From contig NZ_VOLS01000010.1 in the NCBI RefSeq assembly GCF_007954265.1, positions 1 through 64,000 on the forward strand: a stretch of 64,000 nucleotides of DNA, read 5' to 3'. Under the pieces are notes generated by a model. It saw only the letters and a list, made by a program, of their open reading frames with translations. It made no database searches and was not told the origin of the DNA. The DNA comes from Colwellia sp. C1TZA3. GTDB lineage: Bacteria; Pseudomonadota; Gammaproteobacteria; Enterobacterales; Alteromonadaceae. The position numbers and the translations under genes are program-made. Within the stretch, counting starts at the first letter, position 1; every line of letters starts with the position of its first letter. This document shows positions 10,514-20,710 of this stretch, in pieces.

Positions 10514-11374
10514 GTGAATAAGCAGCCATTTATTGCCTTTAAGTCACCAGCCAAACTCAATTTGTTTTTACATATTGTCGGCAGGATGGACAACGGTTAT
10601 CACCAGTTAGAAACCGTTTTTCAGTTTTTAGATTACCACGACACCATAGAATTAAAAGTTACAGCGGATAAAGCCATAAAGCTGCTAACACCAATCCCCG
10701 GCGTAGCTAATGACGATAATTTAATTGTCAAAGCCGCACGGCTATTACAAAACTATAGCGAGTGTCAGCAAGGGACAGAGATTAAGCTAAAAAAACGCTT
10801 ACCTATGGGCGGTGGCTTAGGTGGCGGTTCATCAAATGCTGCGACAGTATTACTCGCTCTAAATGCACTTTGGCAAACCAAGCTTACTATTGAACAACTG
10901 GCTGGTCTTGGTTTGAAACTGGGTGCTGACGTGCCAATTTTTATTCATGGTTTTGCCGCATTTGCCCAAGGCATTGGCGAACAACTAACCCCTGCCGCAC
11001 CAAAAACTTATTGGTATCTAGTTTCTAAACCCAATTGTAGTATTTCTACCGCCAGTGTTTTTACTGCGAAAGATTTAACTCGAGATACGCCCACCATACG
11101 CTACAGCGATGATAACATCGAAAATTATCATAATGACTGTCAAACTTGGGTAATAAAAAACTACCCCGAGGTTGCCAAACTACTGGCTTGGTTGATAGAA
11201 TACGCGCCGTCCCAGATGACTGGAACTGGTGCGTGTATTTTTTCACGTTTTAGCTCTAAACAAGACGCGTGCTACGTGCAATCTTTGCTGCCAAGCGGTA
11301 TAGAATCATTTGTAGCCGAAGGACTAAATCAATCGCCCTTACATGCTGCAATTGCGGCAGTAAACGACAATTAA
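10514..11374 (+). CDS. ispE: 4-diphosphocytidyl-2-C-methyl-D-erythritol kinase
   Basis: IspE phosphorylates CDP-methylerythritol in the non-mevalonate isoprenoid pathway. It is a GHMP kinase: the substrate end (SPAKLNLFLHIVGRMDNGYH) and the glycine-rich ATP loop (PMGGGLGGGSSNAA) are intact. I choose GTG 10514 because GAGGT lies just upstream and the protein then begins at the usual place before SPAKLNLFL (286 residues). The open frame also starts at 10478 inside lolB, but those residues are not conserved. Confidence 0.96.
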   Translation: MNKQPFIAFKSPAKLNLFLHIVGRMDNGYHQLETVFQFLDYHDTIELKVTADKAIKLLTPIPGVANDDNLIVKAARLLQNYSECQQGTEIKLKKRLPMGGGLGGGSSNAATVLLALNALWQTKLTIEQLAGLGLKLGADVPIFIHGFAAFAQGIGEQLTPAAPKTYWYLVSKPNCSISTASVFTAKDLTRDTPTIRYSDDNIENYHNDCQTWVIKNYPEVAKLLAWLIEYAPSQMTGTGACIFSRFSSKQDACYVQSLLPSGIESFVAEGLNQSPLHAAIAAVNDN

Positions 11375-11497
11375 GTTCGGATAAAATTAATATAAATGCC
11401 ATTAAAACTGGCAAAAATAAAATAATTTGCTGATATTTAACTCACCGTTTTATTCAGTATCGTAATTTAAATGTCAAAAGTTTCTGAGGAACTGACC

Positions 11498-12445
11498 GTG
11501 CCTGACATGAAGATCTTTGCGGGTAATGCCACCCCTGAACTGGCCAAGCAAATCGCTAATCGCTTATACATCACCTTAGGCGAAGCCAAGATTGGCAGTT
11601 TTAGTGATGGTGAAATTAGTGTTGAAATTACCGAAAACGTGCGTGGTGCGGATGTTTTTATTATTCAATCAACATGTGCCCCTACCAACGATAACTTAAT
11701 GGAACTAATCGTGATGATTGATGCGCTACGTCGTGCATCAGCTGGACGTATTACCGCTGTTATGCCTTACTTTGGTTATGCTCGTCAAGACCGTCGCGTT
11801 CGTAGTGCTCGTGTCCCTATTACTGCAAAAGTTGTTGCTGACTTTTTATCAAGTGTTGGCGTTGACCGAGTATTAACGGTTGATTTACACGCTGAACAAA
11901 TTCAAGGCTTTTTTGATGTGCCGGTGGATAACGTTTTTGGTACGCCTATCTTACTAGAAGATATGTTAGCGCGTAACATTGAAAATCCAGTGGTAGTATC
12001 TCCTGATATTGGCGGTGTTGTTCGTGCTCGTGCCGTGGCTAAATTATTAGACGATGCGGATCTGGCCATCATCGATAAACGTCGCCCGAAAGCGAACGTT
12101 GCGCAAGTAATGCATATTATCGGTGATGTTAAAGGTCGTGATTGTTTTATTGTTGATGACATGATTGATACTGGTGGTACATTAGCAAAAGCCGCTGAAG
12201 CATTAAAAGAACACGGTGCTAAACGCGTATTTGCTTATGCAACTCACCCAGTACTATCTGGTAATGCAGCTGAAAACTTGAAAAATTCAGTTATTGATGA
12301 AGTGGTCGTCACTGACTCAATTCCATTATCAGATGAAATTAAAGCGCTAGGTAACGTTCGCCAGCTTACCTTAAGTGGCATGTTGTCAGAAGCTATTCGC
12401 CGGGTATGTAACGAAGAATCAATTTCTGCAATGTTTGATGCTTAA
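11498..12445 (+). CDS. prs: Ribose-phosphate pyrophosphokinase (PRPP synthetase)
   Basis: Prs makes phosphoribosyl pyrophosphate from ribose 5-phosphate and ATP, feeding purine, pyrimidine, NAD, histidine and tryptophan synthesis. From GTG 11498, which has GAGGAAC five bases upstream, the product has 315 residues, the same as the E. coli enzyme. Conserved blocks include [29 protein letters not shown], the ribose-5-phosphate/PRPP loop [12 protein letters not shown] and [15 protein letters not shown]. An in-frame ATG at 11471 is less likely the start. A strong terminator follows. Confidence 0.98.
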   Translation: MPDMKIFAGNATPELAKQIANRLYITLGEAKIGSFSDGEISVEITENVRGADVFIIQSTCAPTNDNLMELIVMIDALRRASAGRITAVMPYFGYARQDRRVRSARVPITAKVVADFLSSVGVDRVLTVDLHAEQIQGFFDVPVDNVFGTPILLEDMLARNIENPVVVSPDIGGVVRARAVAKLLDDADLAIIDKRRPKANVAQVMHIIGDVKGRDCFIVDDMIDTGGTLAKAAEALKEHGAKRVFAYATHPVLSGNAAENLKNSVIDEVVVTDSIPLSDEIKALGNVRQLTLSGMLSEAIRRVCNEESISAMFDA

Positions 12446-12466
12446 GCGTTAATCAAAAAATATCAT

Positions 12467-12495
12467 AAAAAAAGCACCTAGAGGTGCTTTTTTTT
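12467..12495 (+). terminator. Rho-independent terminator after prs
   Basis: A seven-base A-run, a GC stem (GCACC/GGTGC) and an eight-base T-run begin about 20 bases past the prs stop. The small loop and flanking A/T runs make a long, potentially bidirectional hairpin. Confidence 0.9.
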
Positions 12496-12697
12496 ATTGT
12501 TATTAATGGTCAATTAAATAAGTTAATTACTCAGGCTTTTTGCCTGCCGCTTAAAATAAATATTTAAAGATAAGTAATGGATATCGTTTCATCGGGGTGT
12601 TATCATACTGCGCCTTTTTTAGCTAATTATGCTTGGTTAGTACCTCACTAATAGTGCTTCACTAATTAATCGCTAATTAATCGTCAAAAAAGGAGCA

Positions 12698-12727
12698 GGT
12701 TGCTTTTGGTCGCAAAAAGCAACAACC
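12698..12727 (+). promoter_or_regulatory. Hairpin in the rplY leader
   Basis: GGTTGCTTTT and AAAAGCAACAACC pair around a short loop in the 5' region of rplY, 28 bases before its ATG. No long T-run follows, so it is not a classical terminator. It may be a leader structure or a protein-binding site; this is inference. Confidence 0.35.
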
Positions 12728-12755
12728 TTTAATTATTAAATAATGGATATAACCC

Positions 12756-13373
12756 ATGACTGATTTATTTACATTGGATGCTGAAGTACGTACAGATTTA
12801 GGGAAAGGTGCGAGCCGCCGCCTACGTCACGCAGAAAAAGTTCCAGCAATTTTATACGGTGAAGGCCAAGAGCCTGTTTCTTTAACGTTAGCACACAGAA
12901 ATGTTTTTCGTGCCCAACAAGAAGAAGCATTTTACTCTCACGTTTTAACAATCAACGTTGACGGCAAGCCTGTTGAGTGTCTTTTAAAAGACATGCAACG
13001 TCACCCGTTTAAACAACTTGTAATGCATTTAGATTTTTTACGTATCGATGCAACGCATGTTGTGCAAGTTAATGCTCCAATTCATTTTCTTAATGAAGAA
13101 GAAGCAGAAAAACTAGGTGGCACAATTGCACATCTAATGAATGAAATAGCAATTACATGTTTACCTGCTGATATTCCTGAGTTCATTGAGATTGATGTTG
13201 CTAACCTAGCCGTTGGTGAAACAATACATTTATCAAACGTTACTTTGCCTAAAGGCGTTACGTCTGACGAATTAGCTAAAGGCGAAAGCCATGATCAAGC
13301 CGTTGTTACTGTGAACGCTCCTAAAGTTCCAAATAGCGATAGCGAAGCAGCTGAAGAGGCTGCAGCTGAGTAA
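12756..13373 (+). CDS. rplY: 50S ribosomal protein L25 (long CTC-type form)
   Basis: L25 binds the 5S rRNA of the large subunit. At 205 residues this is the long form: an N-terminal L25 beta-barrel ([20 protein letters not shown], then AILYG and DFLRID) plus the C-terminal beta domain found in CTC/TL5 proteins ([26 protein letters not shown]), ending in an acidic/alanine tail. E. coli has only the N-terminal domain. It lies between prs and pth as in many gammaproteobacteria and has its own terminator. Confidence 0.97.
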   Translation: MTDLFTLDAEVRTDLGKGASRRLRHAEKVPAILYGEGQEPVSLTLAHRNVFRAQQEEAFYSHVLTINVDGKPVECLLKDMQRHPFKQLVMHLDFLRIDATHVVQVNAPIHFLNEEEAEKLGGTIAHLMNEIAITCLPADIPEFIEIDVANLAVGETIHLSNVTLPKGVTSDELAKGESHDQAVVTVNAPKVPNSDSEAAEEAAAE

Positions 13374-13397
13374 TAGTTAACTTTACTCATGATAAAC

Positions 13398-13442
13398 AAG
13401 CTTAAAGGGAAATGTTTTTACAACATACCCTTTAAGCTTTTT
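13398..13442 (+). terminator. Terminator after rplY
   Basis: A 12-bp stem (AAGCTTAAAGGG / CCCTTTAAGCTT) with an 18-base loop and a short T-run lies 25 bases past the rplY stop. Confidence 0.85.
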
Positions 13443-13501
13443 AGTTTTAAATACACTTGAATTTATTGACCTTAAGTTTAATAACAAGAGTAAATCATTA
13501 G

Positions 13502-14086
13502 ATGGCGATTCAGTTAGTAGTCGGTTTAGGAAATCCAGGTTCCGAATACAGTAAAACCCGTCATAATGCTGGTGATTGGTTTGTTCAAGAGCTTGCTTCA
13601 TGTCACAACATTTCACTAAAGCCAGAAAAAAAATACTCCGGCCTATACGGCAAAGGATTAATTGCCGGGCAATTAGTTCATCTGCTCATTCCGACCACTT
13701 TTATGAATTGTAGTGGTAAAGCCGTAGCACCTTTAGCCAATTTCTTTCGTATTCCTGTTGAAAATATTCTCGTTGCTCACGATGAGCTAGACATGTTACC
13801 TGGTGTTTGTAAAATAAAACAAGGTGGCGGCCACGGTGGCCACAATGGCTTACGCGACATTATTTCGTGCCTAGCCAATAACAAAGAATTTTATCGGTTA
13901 CGCATTGGCATTGATCATCCAGGTCATCGCGATCGCGTTACTGGGCATGTGCTTGGAAAAGCCCCTGCTATAGAACAAAACTTAATTGACCAAGCGATAG
14001 ATGAAGCTGCGCGCTGTTTTGAAATTTGGCAAAAAGATGATATTAAGAAAGCACAAAATCGTCTACATTCTTTTAAAGCGCAATAA
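13502..14086 (+). CDS. pth: Peptidyl-tRNA hydrolase
   Basis: Pth releases tRNA from peptidyl-tRNAs that drop off ribosomes. The 194-residue protein has the catalytic block [17 protein letters not shown] with the conserved His, the tRNA-binding asparagine block ([10 protein letters not shown]), HDELDMLPG and the [13 protein letters not shown] loop. Length is normal. It is followed by ychF after 32 bases, the usual pairing. Confidence 0.98.
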   Translation: MAIQLVVGLGNPGSEYSKTRHNAGDWFVQELASCHNISLKPEKKYSGLYGKGLIAGQLVHLLIPTTFMNCSGKAVAPLANFFRIPVENILVAHDELDMLPGVCKIKQGGGHGGHNGLRDIISCLANNKEFYRLRIGIDHPGHRDRVTGHVLGKAPAIEQNLIDQAIDEAARCFEIWQKDDIKKAQNRLHSFKAQ

Positions 14087-14118
14087 AGCTTATTGCGTCA
14101 ACATAATAGGTAAACATC

Positions 14119-15210
14119 ATGGGATTTAAATGTGGTATTGTTGGCTTGCCCAACGTCGGTAAATCAACGCTTTTCAATGCGTTAACTAAAGCAGGTATTG
14201 AGGCAGCAAACTTCCCCTTTTGTACAATTGAGCCTAATACGGGTGTCGTACCTGTACCTGATCCACGCTTAGACGCGTTAACAAAGATAGTAAAACCACA
14301 GCGTGTATTAGCAACCACCATGGAATTTGTTGATATTGCAGGCTTAGTGGCTGGCGCTTCAAAAGGTGAAGGATTAGGAAACAAGTTTTTAGCTAATATT
14401 CGTGAAACTGATGCCATTGGCCATGTTGTGCGTTGTTTTGACAATGACAATATTATTCACGTTGCTAATAAAGTCAGCCCGATTGATGATATTGAAGTGA
14501 TCAATACTGAATTAGCCTTATCTGATATGGACACAGCAGAACGCGCTATTTTTCGTTTAGCGAAGAAAGCCAAAGGTGGCGATCAAGACGCTAAATTTGA
14601 AATGCCCGTATTAGAAAAAATACTAAAGCACGTTGAAGACGGTGAAATGATACGGTCTTTAGTGTTAACTAAAGAAGAAAAAGCCGCTGTTGCTTACTTG
14701 AATTTTTTAACTATCAAGCCAACGATGTATATTGCCAATGTTAATGATGATGGTTTTGAAAATAACCCCTACCTTGATCAAGTGCAAAAAATTGCTGATA
14801 CCGAAGGGGCAATAGTGGTAGCGGTTTGTGCTGAGATTGAAAGTGAGTTATCTGAAATGGATGATGAAGACCGTGTTGAGTTTATGGCTGAAATGGGCTT
14901 AGAAGAACCTGGACTAAATCGCGTTATCAATGCCGGATATTCCTTATTGCACTTGCAAACCTACTTTACTGCTGGTGTAAAAGAAGTCAGAGCTTGGACA
15001 GTGAAGCAAAATGCGACGGCGCCACAAGCGGCTGGTGTGATTCACACTGATTTTGAGAAAGGCTTTATCCGCGCAGAAGTAGTTGCTTATGATGATTTTA
15101 TCGAGTTTAACGGTGAGTCTGGTGCGAAAGAAGCTGGAAAGTGGCGTTTAGAAGGTAAAGAGTATCGCGTTAAAGATGGTGACGTGGTGCATTTCAGATT
15201 TAATGTTTAA
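14119..15210 (+). CDS. ychF: Redox-regulated ATPase YchF (Obg family)
   Basis: YchF is a cytosolic Obg-family P-loop protein that prefers ATP to GTP and has been linked to ribosome and catalase-related stress control. The 363 residues show the P-loop GLPNVGKST near residues 8-16, the switch region [19 protein letters not shown], a coiled-coil insertion, and a C-terminal TGS domain ([13 protein letters not shown]...[13 protein letters not shown]). It is transcribed with pth and ends before a terminator. Confidence 0.97.
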   Translation: MGFKCGIVGLPNVGKSTLFNALTKAGIEAANFPFCTIEPNTGVVPVPDPRLDALTKIVKPQRVLATTMEFVDIAGLVAGASKGEGLGNKFLANIRETDAIGHVVRCFDNDNIIHVANKVSPIDDIEVINTELALSDMDTAERAIFRLAKKAKGGDQDAKFEMPVLEKILKHVEDGEMIRSLVLTKEEKAAVAYLNFLTIKPTMYIANVNDDGFENNPYLDQVQKIADTEGAIVVAVCAEIESELSEMDDEDRVEFMAEMGLEEPGLNRVINAGYSLLHLQTYFTAGVKEVRAWTVKQNATAPQAAGVIHTDFEKGFIRAEVVAYDDFIEFNGESGAKEAGKWRLEGKEYRVKDGDVVHFRFNV

Positions 15211-15257
15211 TGTTTAATTTTTAATTTTTAATTTTTAATTAAAGCTTAATCAGCCCC

Positions 15258-15289
15258 AAAAAAAGAGAGCTCAAGCTCTCTTTTTTTTT
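15258..15289 (+). terminator. Terminator after ychF
   Basis: An A-run, stem GAGAGC, loop TCAA, GCTCTC and a nine-base T-run lie about 50 bases beyond the ychF stop. Between the stop and the hairpin is a short tandem run of a TAATTTTT-type unit. Confidence 0.93.
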
Positions 15290-15481
15290 CTAACATAACC
15301 GAACACTTAATCTATTTAGAGCTAACGCTAGCCCTGTGCGATTAAATAGACCAGTTTCATTTCAAGACCCCCTTGCAGAGCTAAGCTAAAAAATCAGATC
15401 AAGGCGCAATACATAGATAATGGTTGTTCTTGCCTATTATCTTTAATCCTTGCCTAGTACTAGTACTCATTGATTGAGTTA

Positions 15482-15641
15482 TACCAATTTGATTAATTAA
15501 GTGATCTACTTTTTCATGAGGAAAAATGGATAAATACAAGGCATAAAATTTAGTAAGTAGTTATTCTACTTATGAATTTTATAACGCTGTAGTTATTCAT
15601 TTTAACCATTAAAAATGAGCAGGTAATTAATCAACTTGGTA
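15482..15641 (+). repeat. Family B MITE-like repeat, copy 1
   Basis: 160-bp non-coding repeat with inverted ends (TACCAATTTGATTAATTA / TAATTAATCAACTTGGTA) flanked by TTA on both sides (15479-15481 and 15642-15644). It lies in the gene-poor stretch between ychF and the tRNA cluster. Confidence 0.9.
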
Positions 15642-15739
15642 TTATTGCCCACTTATGCTGGTTAAAGTACACCACGGCCGCGGTATTCTCTATAAAAATA
15701 GCCAGTAAACAATATGCTCCTGCTTATGCCACTGGCTTA

Positions 15740-15896
15740 TACCAATCCCATTAAGTTATTGCTCACTTGTACTAGTTAAAATAGCTCAAGGCTGTGTTGC
15801 TCTCAATCCCAATAACCAGCTATTGCTCAATCGAGCGCCTTACCTTGAGTTATTTTTCCTGCGCACAACAAGATCACAAACTTAATCGAACTGGTA
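15740..15896 (+). repeat. Family A MITE-like repeat, copy 2
   Basis: 157-bp copy flanked by TTA duplications (15737-15739 and 15897-15899). It is nearly identical to the other copies. The gene-free interval 15290-16411 otherwise contains only a short imperfect hairpin at about 15898-15955 (TTACATCGA...TCGATGTAA). Confidence 0.9.
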
Positions 15897-16351
15897 TTAC
15901 ATCGACGTAGAAGCATTTATTCATGCCCAAGGCGATGCTCTTATATCGATGTAAGTCATTAACCTAATATAATACCAAGACGACTATAAAAAGCGACGTA
16001 AACACCAATCAGTGCTTTACCTAGATGAATGTCGATACTTATGCTTGGTCTGAAACAATAAACATCTGCCTTAATATATTTTTTCTAAGGTGCACAATAA
16101 AAACAAAAAATTAATCAAATTGTTATTATTAACTCAATAAGTGATAAAACACTTAACAAAAATTTAGTGTCCGCTAAAAAACTCCTGTTGTAAAAGCGGC
16201 TAAGGCAGCTATTAAATACCCTGATAAGTAAACTCATTAGAGTAGTCTACGATTAGGTTTGTCTTTTCGGGTTATTTTTGTGCAGATATCCGACAAATTG
16301 CACAGCGATTAGCCAAACAAGAAAAAAGTCTTATTTTTTGATAAAAAACGG

Positions 16352-16380
16352 TTGACGTAACGCGATCAGATTTGCATAAT
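16352..16380 (+). promoter_or_regulatory. Sigma-70 promoter of the tRNA cluster
   Basis: TTGACG (16352-16357), a 17-base spacer and CATAAT (16375-16380), followed by a GC-rich discriminator (ACGCGCCACT), 32 bases before the first tRNA. The GC-rich discriminator is typical of stringently controlled stable-RNA promoters; that regulation is inferred. Confidence 0.8.
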
Positions 16381-16411
16381 ACGCGCCACTTGCTGAGAGG
16401 CAATACGGAAA

Positions 16412-16488
16412 GGCTACATAGCTCAGCTGGTTAGAGCACATCACTCATAATGATGGGGTCCCAGGTTCAAATCCCGGTGTAGCCACCA
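16412..16488 (+). tRNA. tRNA-Met (CAT), elongator
   Basis: A 77-base cloverleaf: acceptor arms GGCTACA/TGTAGCC, anticodon CAT in ACTCATAAT, T-loop GGTTCAAATCC, encoded CCA. The body resembles the E. coli elongator tRNA-Met rather than initiator tRNA, and it leads a tRNA cluster as metT does in E. coli. Confidence 0.95.
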
Positions 16489-16517
16489 CTTTACTCTTAG
16501 TAAGAAATAGAAGAAAT

Positions 16518-16602
<85 letters not shown>

Positions 16603-16653
16603 TTCTACTAACAACTGCCGTCATGGTATTTGTTGGAAAGTAAGTAACATTGT

Positions 16654-16728
16654 TGGGGTATAGCCAAGCGGTAAGGCAGCGGGTTTTGATCCCGTCATTC
16701 TGAGGTTCAAATCCTCATACCCCAGCCA
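16654..16728 (+). tRNA. tRNA-Gln (TTG), copy 1
   Basis: 75 bases, acceptor TGGGGTA/TACCCCA, anticodon TTG (GTTTTGATC), encoded GCCA end. Identical to the second copy at 16798. Confidence 0.95.
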
Positions 16729-16797
16729 CTTTCTTTTATCTTTTAAGTTATTTGAAAGTCAATCAATGTTTCTCACTTTAATCTAAAAGTATCCAGT

Positions 16798-16872
16798 TGG
16801 GGTATAGCCAAGCGGTAAGGCAGCGGGTTTTGATCCCGTCATTCTGAGGTTCAAATCCTCATACCCCAGCCA
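16798..16872 (+). tRNA. tRNA-Gln (TTG), copy 2
   Basis: 75 bases, identical to copy 1, indicating a tandem duplication. Same acceptor, anticodon TTG and encoded GCCA. Confidence 0.95.
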
Positions 16873-16929
16873 TTTTCTTTTATATTAATTTTTTATGGTT
16901 TCAATTTATTGAGATTACTACCTGAATAT

Positions 16930-17014
<85 letters not shown>

Positions 17015-17193
17015 ATTCTATTTATACTTCCTAAGCATTACGCTATACGCAGTTACAACTAAATTTATTGCCCCATACTATTTTAAAAAAATCCCTTTCT
17101 TTGCAAAAAATAAACATTTTTTATATTAACCTAAGCTAACTCTCAGCTAACTCTCGGCTATTGATTTGCTTTCAAATTAAATACGCCCTCTAA

Positions 17194-17513
17194 TACCAAT
17201 CCCATTAAGTTATTGCTCACTTGTACTAGTTATACCAAGTTGATTAATTACCTGCTCATTTTTAATGGTTAAAATGAATAACTACAGCGTTATAAAATTT
17301 ATAAGTAGAATAACTACTGACTAAATTTTATGCCTTGTATTTGTCCATTTTTCCTCATGAAAAAGTAGATCACTTAATTAATCAAATTGGTATTAAAATA
17401 GCTCAAGGCTGTGTTGCTCTCAATCCCAATAGCCAGCTATTGCTCAATCGAGCGCCTTACCTTGAGTCATTTTTCCTGCGCACAGCAAGATCAAAAACTT
17501 AATGGGACTGATA
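17194..17513 (+). repeat. Family A repeat, copy 3, split by a nested family B copy
   Basis: A family A element flanked by TAA duplications (17191-17193 and 17514-17516) whose sequence is interrupted at 17233-17392 by a family B element. The halves 17194-17232 and 17396-17513 join to a normal 157-bp family A copy if the B element and one TTA are removed. Confidence 0.92.
17233..17392 (-). repeat. Family B repeat, copy 2, inserted in a family A copy
   Basis: 160 bp, inverted relative to copy 1, bounded by TTA at 17230-17232 and 17393-17395. Other family A copies read ACTAGTTAAAATAGC here, showing directly that TTA was duplicated on insertion. Confidence 0.93.
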
Positions 17514-17540
17514 TAACATCTTAAATTCATAAAACTCACT

Positions 17541-18710
17541 TTATACACCACAAGCATAGGCTAAGGCTTTATTTTTTAAGTTCGGCACTTTATTTACCAT
17601 CATTAAGCCGGCATTTCGGGCTAGCTTGACTAAAGGTGATACATGGCCAAATGACAAATATAGTGCATCCATCGTGGTCATCATTAATAAGTTATCTGTT
17701 CTTCTTTTTTGTTGATAACGCGATAAGATTTTTGGTTGGTGCCATAACTCGCCATTGCCAATAGCTTTTGCAATAACATGCTGCAGGGCTTTAACATCTT
17801 TAAAGCCTAAATTAACTCCTTGCCCTGCCATAGGGTTAATCGTGTGTGCTGCGTCGCCTATTAACAGTACTCGGCCTTTCTGATATTGATTAGCATGTCG
17901 TCGTGTTAGCGGGAATGACGCTTTATTGATAATAGCTACTTTTCCTAAACATCTTGGAAAATGCTGCATTATTTCTTGTGCTAGATTGTCATGAGATAAT
18001 GCTGATAAGCGCTTTATTTCATCTTTATTATGATACCAAACCAATGATGCATGATTTCCTGACATAGGCAGCATAGCAATGGGGCCGGTTTGAAAAAACT
18101 GTTGCCAAGTAATATCTTGTTGTGATTTTTCTGTCTCGACATTGATCAGCAGAGCAGATTGAGCATAATCCCAGCCTGTGGTACCAATATTAACCAGTTT
18201 ACGGACATAAGAATTCGGACCATCGGCACCTATAACTACTTTAGCCTTTATTGTGCCTGACGATAAAGTTAACTCAACGTCTGTTGGACTTTGCTCAAGT
18301 TTAATTAAGGTTTCAGGACACAATAAAGTAATATGGCGATGTTGCTGCATTTGTTGCCATAACGAAAGTTGTAGCAACCTATTTTCAACAATATGACCTA
18401 AATGGCTTTGCTTGATATCTTGGGCATTAAATTCGGTATAGCTTTGCTCAATCTCCCATACTCCAAGACGTTTATAAGGGCACATTCGCCACTGTTGCAA
18501 CTGCTGCCAAGCACCTAACTGTTTTAACAATTGCTCTGAGGCTAGCGAGATGGCTGACACCCTCAAATCAAAGGCTTGTTCAGGAAAAAATTTTTCTGGC
18601 ACACTTTTTTCAATAATGGCCACACTTAATCCTAACTCAGCCAGTGATAAAGCACTTGCTGCTCCCACCATGCCACCACCGACAACAACACAATCAAATT
18701 GATTCATCAT
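17541..18710 (-). CDS. ubiF: FAD-dependent ubiquinone-biosynthesis hydroxylase, probably UbiF
   Basis: A 389-residue flavoprotein monooxygenase of the UbiH/UbiF/UbiI group that adds a ring hydroxyl during ubiquinone synthesis. Seen: the N-terminal FAD motif VVVGGGMVGAASAL, the DG motif VVIGADGPNSYVRK and the second FAD motif GDAAHTINPMAGQGVN. Sequence alone does not separate the three paralogues with certainty; UbiF is favoured because in E. coli ubiF lies between the Met-Leu-Gln tRNA cluster and miaB, the arrangement seen here. Two adjacent ATGs (18710, 18707) are possible starts. Confidence 0.9.
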   Translation of the reverse strand: MMNQFDCVVVGGGMVGAASALSLAELGLSVAIIEKSVPEKFFPEQAFDLRVSAISLASEQLLKQLGAWQQLQQWRMCPYKRLGVWEIEQSYTEFNAQDIKQSHLGHIVENRLLQLSLWQQMQQHRHITLLCPETLIKLEQSPTDVELTLSSGTIKAKVVIGADGPNSYVRKLVNIGTTGWDYAQSALLINVETEKSQQDITWQQFFQTGPIAMLPMSGNHASLVWYHNKDEIKRLSALSHDNLAQEIMQHFPRCLGKVAIINKASFPLTRRHANQYQKGRVLLIGDAAHTINPMAGQGVNLGFKDVKALQHVIAKAIGNGELWHQPKILSRYQQKRRTDNLLMMTTMDALYLSFGHVSPLVKLARNAGLMMVNKVPNLKNKALAYACGV

Positions 18711-19181
18711 GATTTTTACAACTTTAAGAACGTTAGGTTATTCTACCCAACCTGATATCGTAATTCGATGTTTATGTGCCAGATTATGCAACAATACCTA
18801 TCTGACTAATTTCCTAATTATTTCAACTGGTGAAAGCAACCCACAACTGCGTTATTTATTTAATCATCAGCACAACGAGTTATTAAAATAAATGCTGTGT
18901 ATTTCCCAGTTTTACTTGGGTATAAAGAAGAGCTGCTCATTAACGACACGGATAAAACCCAAGTGAAACACTAGCAAAAAAACCTGCTACTAATCACTTA
19001 ATGACCAAACTGAGCGCTTCAAAATTTTACTTACTAACCACGCTAGGCTAAAAAATTAAAACTTTTTTTAACCAAGATATTTCTAAGCTAGCATCATAGG
19101 CAAAGAAAGAGTAAAATATGCCTCCTTAAATTCTCTAGCAAAAACTAGAATCAATTCATAGAAAAGATTAGGCGCAAATCA
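18711..19181. other. Intergenic region between ubiF and miaB
   Basis: About 470 bases between the divergent ubiF and miaB genes. A 60-codon frame at 18709-18891 has no family resemblance and no good ribosome site, and I do not call it. No repeat or RNA gene is seen; promoters for both genes are expected here. Confidence 0.5.
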
Positions 19182-20624
19182 ATGAGTAAAAAGCTATATA
19201 TCAAAACTTGGGGCTGTCAAATGAACGAGTATGACTCGCAGAAAATGGCTGAACTTTTAGACTCTACCCATGGCTTTGAATTAGCCGAAGCAGCAGAAGA
19301 TGCTGATGTTATCTTACTCAATACCTGCTCTATCCGTGAAAAAGCACAAGAGAAAGTCTTTCATCAGCTAGGTCGCTGGAAAAACCTTAAAGTAAAAAAT
19401 CCTGATCTCATTATTGGTGTTGGTGGTTGTGTTGCTTCACAAGAAGGTGATGCTATTCGCCAACGTGCTCCTTATGTAGATATGGTTTTTGGTCCACAAA
19501 CCTTGCACCGTTTGCCTGAAATGATCCAACAAGTTACTGGTCATAAGGGCCATGTTGTTGATGTCAGCTTCCCAGAAATTGAAAAATTTGACCGTTTGCC
19601 TGAGCCAAAAGCTGATGGTGCTACTGCCTTTGTTTCTATTATGGAAGGTTGTAGTAAATATTGTACCTTCTGTGTAGTGCCCTATACCCGTGGTGAAGAA
19701 GTTAGTCGTCCACTTGATGATGTACTCTATGAGATTGCTCAACTTGCCGACCAAGGTGTGCGCGAAGTAAATTTACTTGGCCAGAATGTAAATGGTTATC
19801 GCGGCGATTCACATGATGGCAGTATTTGTCGTTTTTCTGAACTGTTACGCCTTGTGGCTACGATTGACGGTATTGACCGTATTCGCTATACCACATCACA
19901 TCCCATCGAATTTACTGATGATATTATTGATGTTTACGCTGACGTGCCTGAGCTTGTTAGCCACTTACATTTGCCGGTACAAAGTGGTTCGGACCGCATT
20001 CTAACGCAAATGAAGCGTGGCCATACCGCTTTAGAGTACAAGTCACAAATCCGTAAACTGAAAAAAGTTCGACCTGATATTTGTATGTCATCTGACTTTA
20101 TTATTGGTTTTCCAGGTGAAACCGATGCAGATTTTGAAGCTACCATGAACTTAATTAAAGCAGTGGATTTTGATTTAAGTTTCAGCTTTATTTACAGTGC
20201 TCGCCCAGGTACACCTGCAGCCGATATGGTTGATGACATTAGTGATGAAACTAAAAAGCAACGTTTACAAATTTTACAAGACCGTATTAGCCAGCAAGCG
20301 CTACAAATTGCCCGTCATATGCTTGATACCGAGCAACGTATTTTAGTTGAAGGTCCGTCAAAGAAAAATCCAATGGAATTACGTGGCCGGACAGAGAACA
20401 ACCGTATTGTAAACTTTGTTGCTCCACATACCGTTATTGGCCAATTCGTTGATGTCAAAATCACCGATGTCTATGCCAACTCGTTACGTGGTGAATTAAT
20501 TCGCCAAGAAAGTGAAATGGGTTTACGTATCGCCCATTCACCAGCTGATATTTTAGCTAACAACCATCACCAAGCAGAAAAAAATCTAGTCAATGAGCTA
20601 GGGGTAGCGACCTTTACGCCTTAA
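19182..20624 (+). CDS. miaB: tRNA-2-methylthio-N6-isopentenyladenosine synthase
   Basis: MiaB is a radical-SAM methylthiotransferase that converts i6A37 to ms2i6A37 in tRNAs reading UNN codons, using two [4Fe-4S] clusters. The 480 residues show the N-terminal UPF0004 domain with cluster cysteines ([29 protein letters not shown]), the radical-SAM motif CSKYCTFC near 157-164, and a C-terminal TRAM domain ([20 protein letters not shown]). It heads the conserved miaB-ybeZ-ybeY-corC-lnt series. Confidence 0.98.
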   Translation: MSKKLYIKTWGCQMNEYDSQKMAELLDSTHGFELAEAAEDADVILLNTCSIREKAQEKVFHQLGRWKNLKVKNPDLIIGVGGCVASQEGDAIRQRAPYVDMVFGPQTLHRLPEMIQQVTGHKGHVVDVSFPEIEKFDRLPEPKADGATAFVSIMEGCSKYCTFCVVPYTRGEEVSRPLDDVLYEIAQLADQGVREVNLLGQNVNGYRGDSHDGSICRFSELLRLVATIDGIDRIRYTTSHPIEFTDDIIDVYADVPELVSHLHLPVQSGSDRILTQMKRGHTALEYKSQIRKLKKVRPDICMSSDFIIGFPGETDADFEATMNLIKAVDFDLSFSFIYSARPGTPAADMVDDISDETKKQRLQILQDRISQQALQIARHMLDTEQRILVEGPSKKNPMELRGRTENNRIVNFVAPHTVIGQFVDVKITDVYANSLRGELIRQESEMGLRIAHSPADILANNHHQAEKNLVNELGVATFTP

Positions 20625-20652
20625 GCCGTTATTATTCATAAACGTAAATATT

Positions 20653-20678
20653 AAGGGCAAATAATTATTTGCCCTTTT
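20653..20678 (+). terminator. Hairpin between miaB and ybeZ
   Basis: A perfect palindrome with arms AAGGGCAAAT / ATTTGCCCTT around AATT, followed by TT. It is about 30 bases past the miaB stop and may be a weak or partial terminator. Confidence 0.65.
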
Positions 20679-20710
20679 AACATGATGCTTCGAGCACTCG
20701 GGAACCGCAA

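Noticed and set aside
15898-15955. Imperfect hairpin as a candidate small RNA or terminator
   Set aside because: No promoter, no T-run and no gene directly upstream; could be a degraded repeat.
18709-18891. 60-codon plus-strand frame upstream of miaB
   Set aside because: Starts inside the ubiF 5' end, no ribosome site and no family resemblance.
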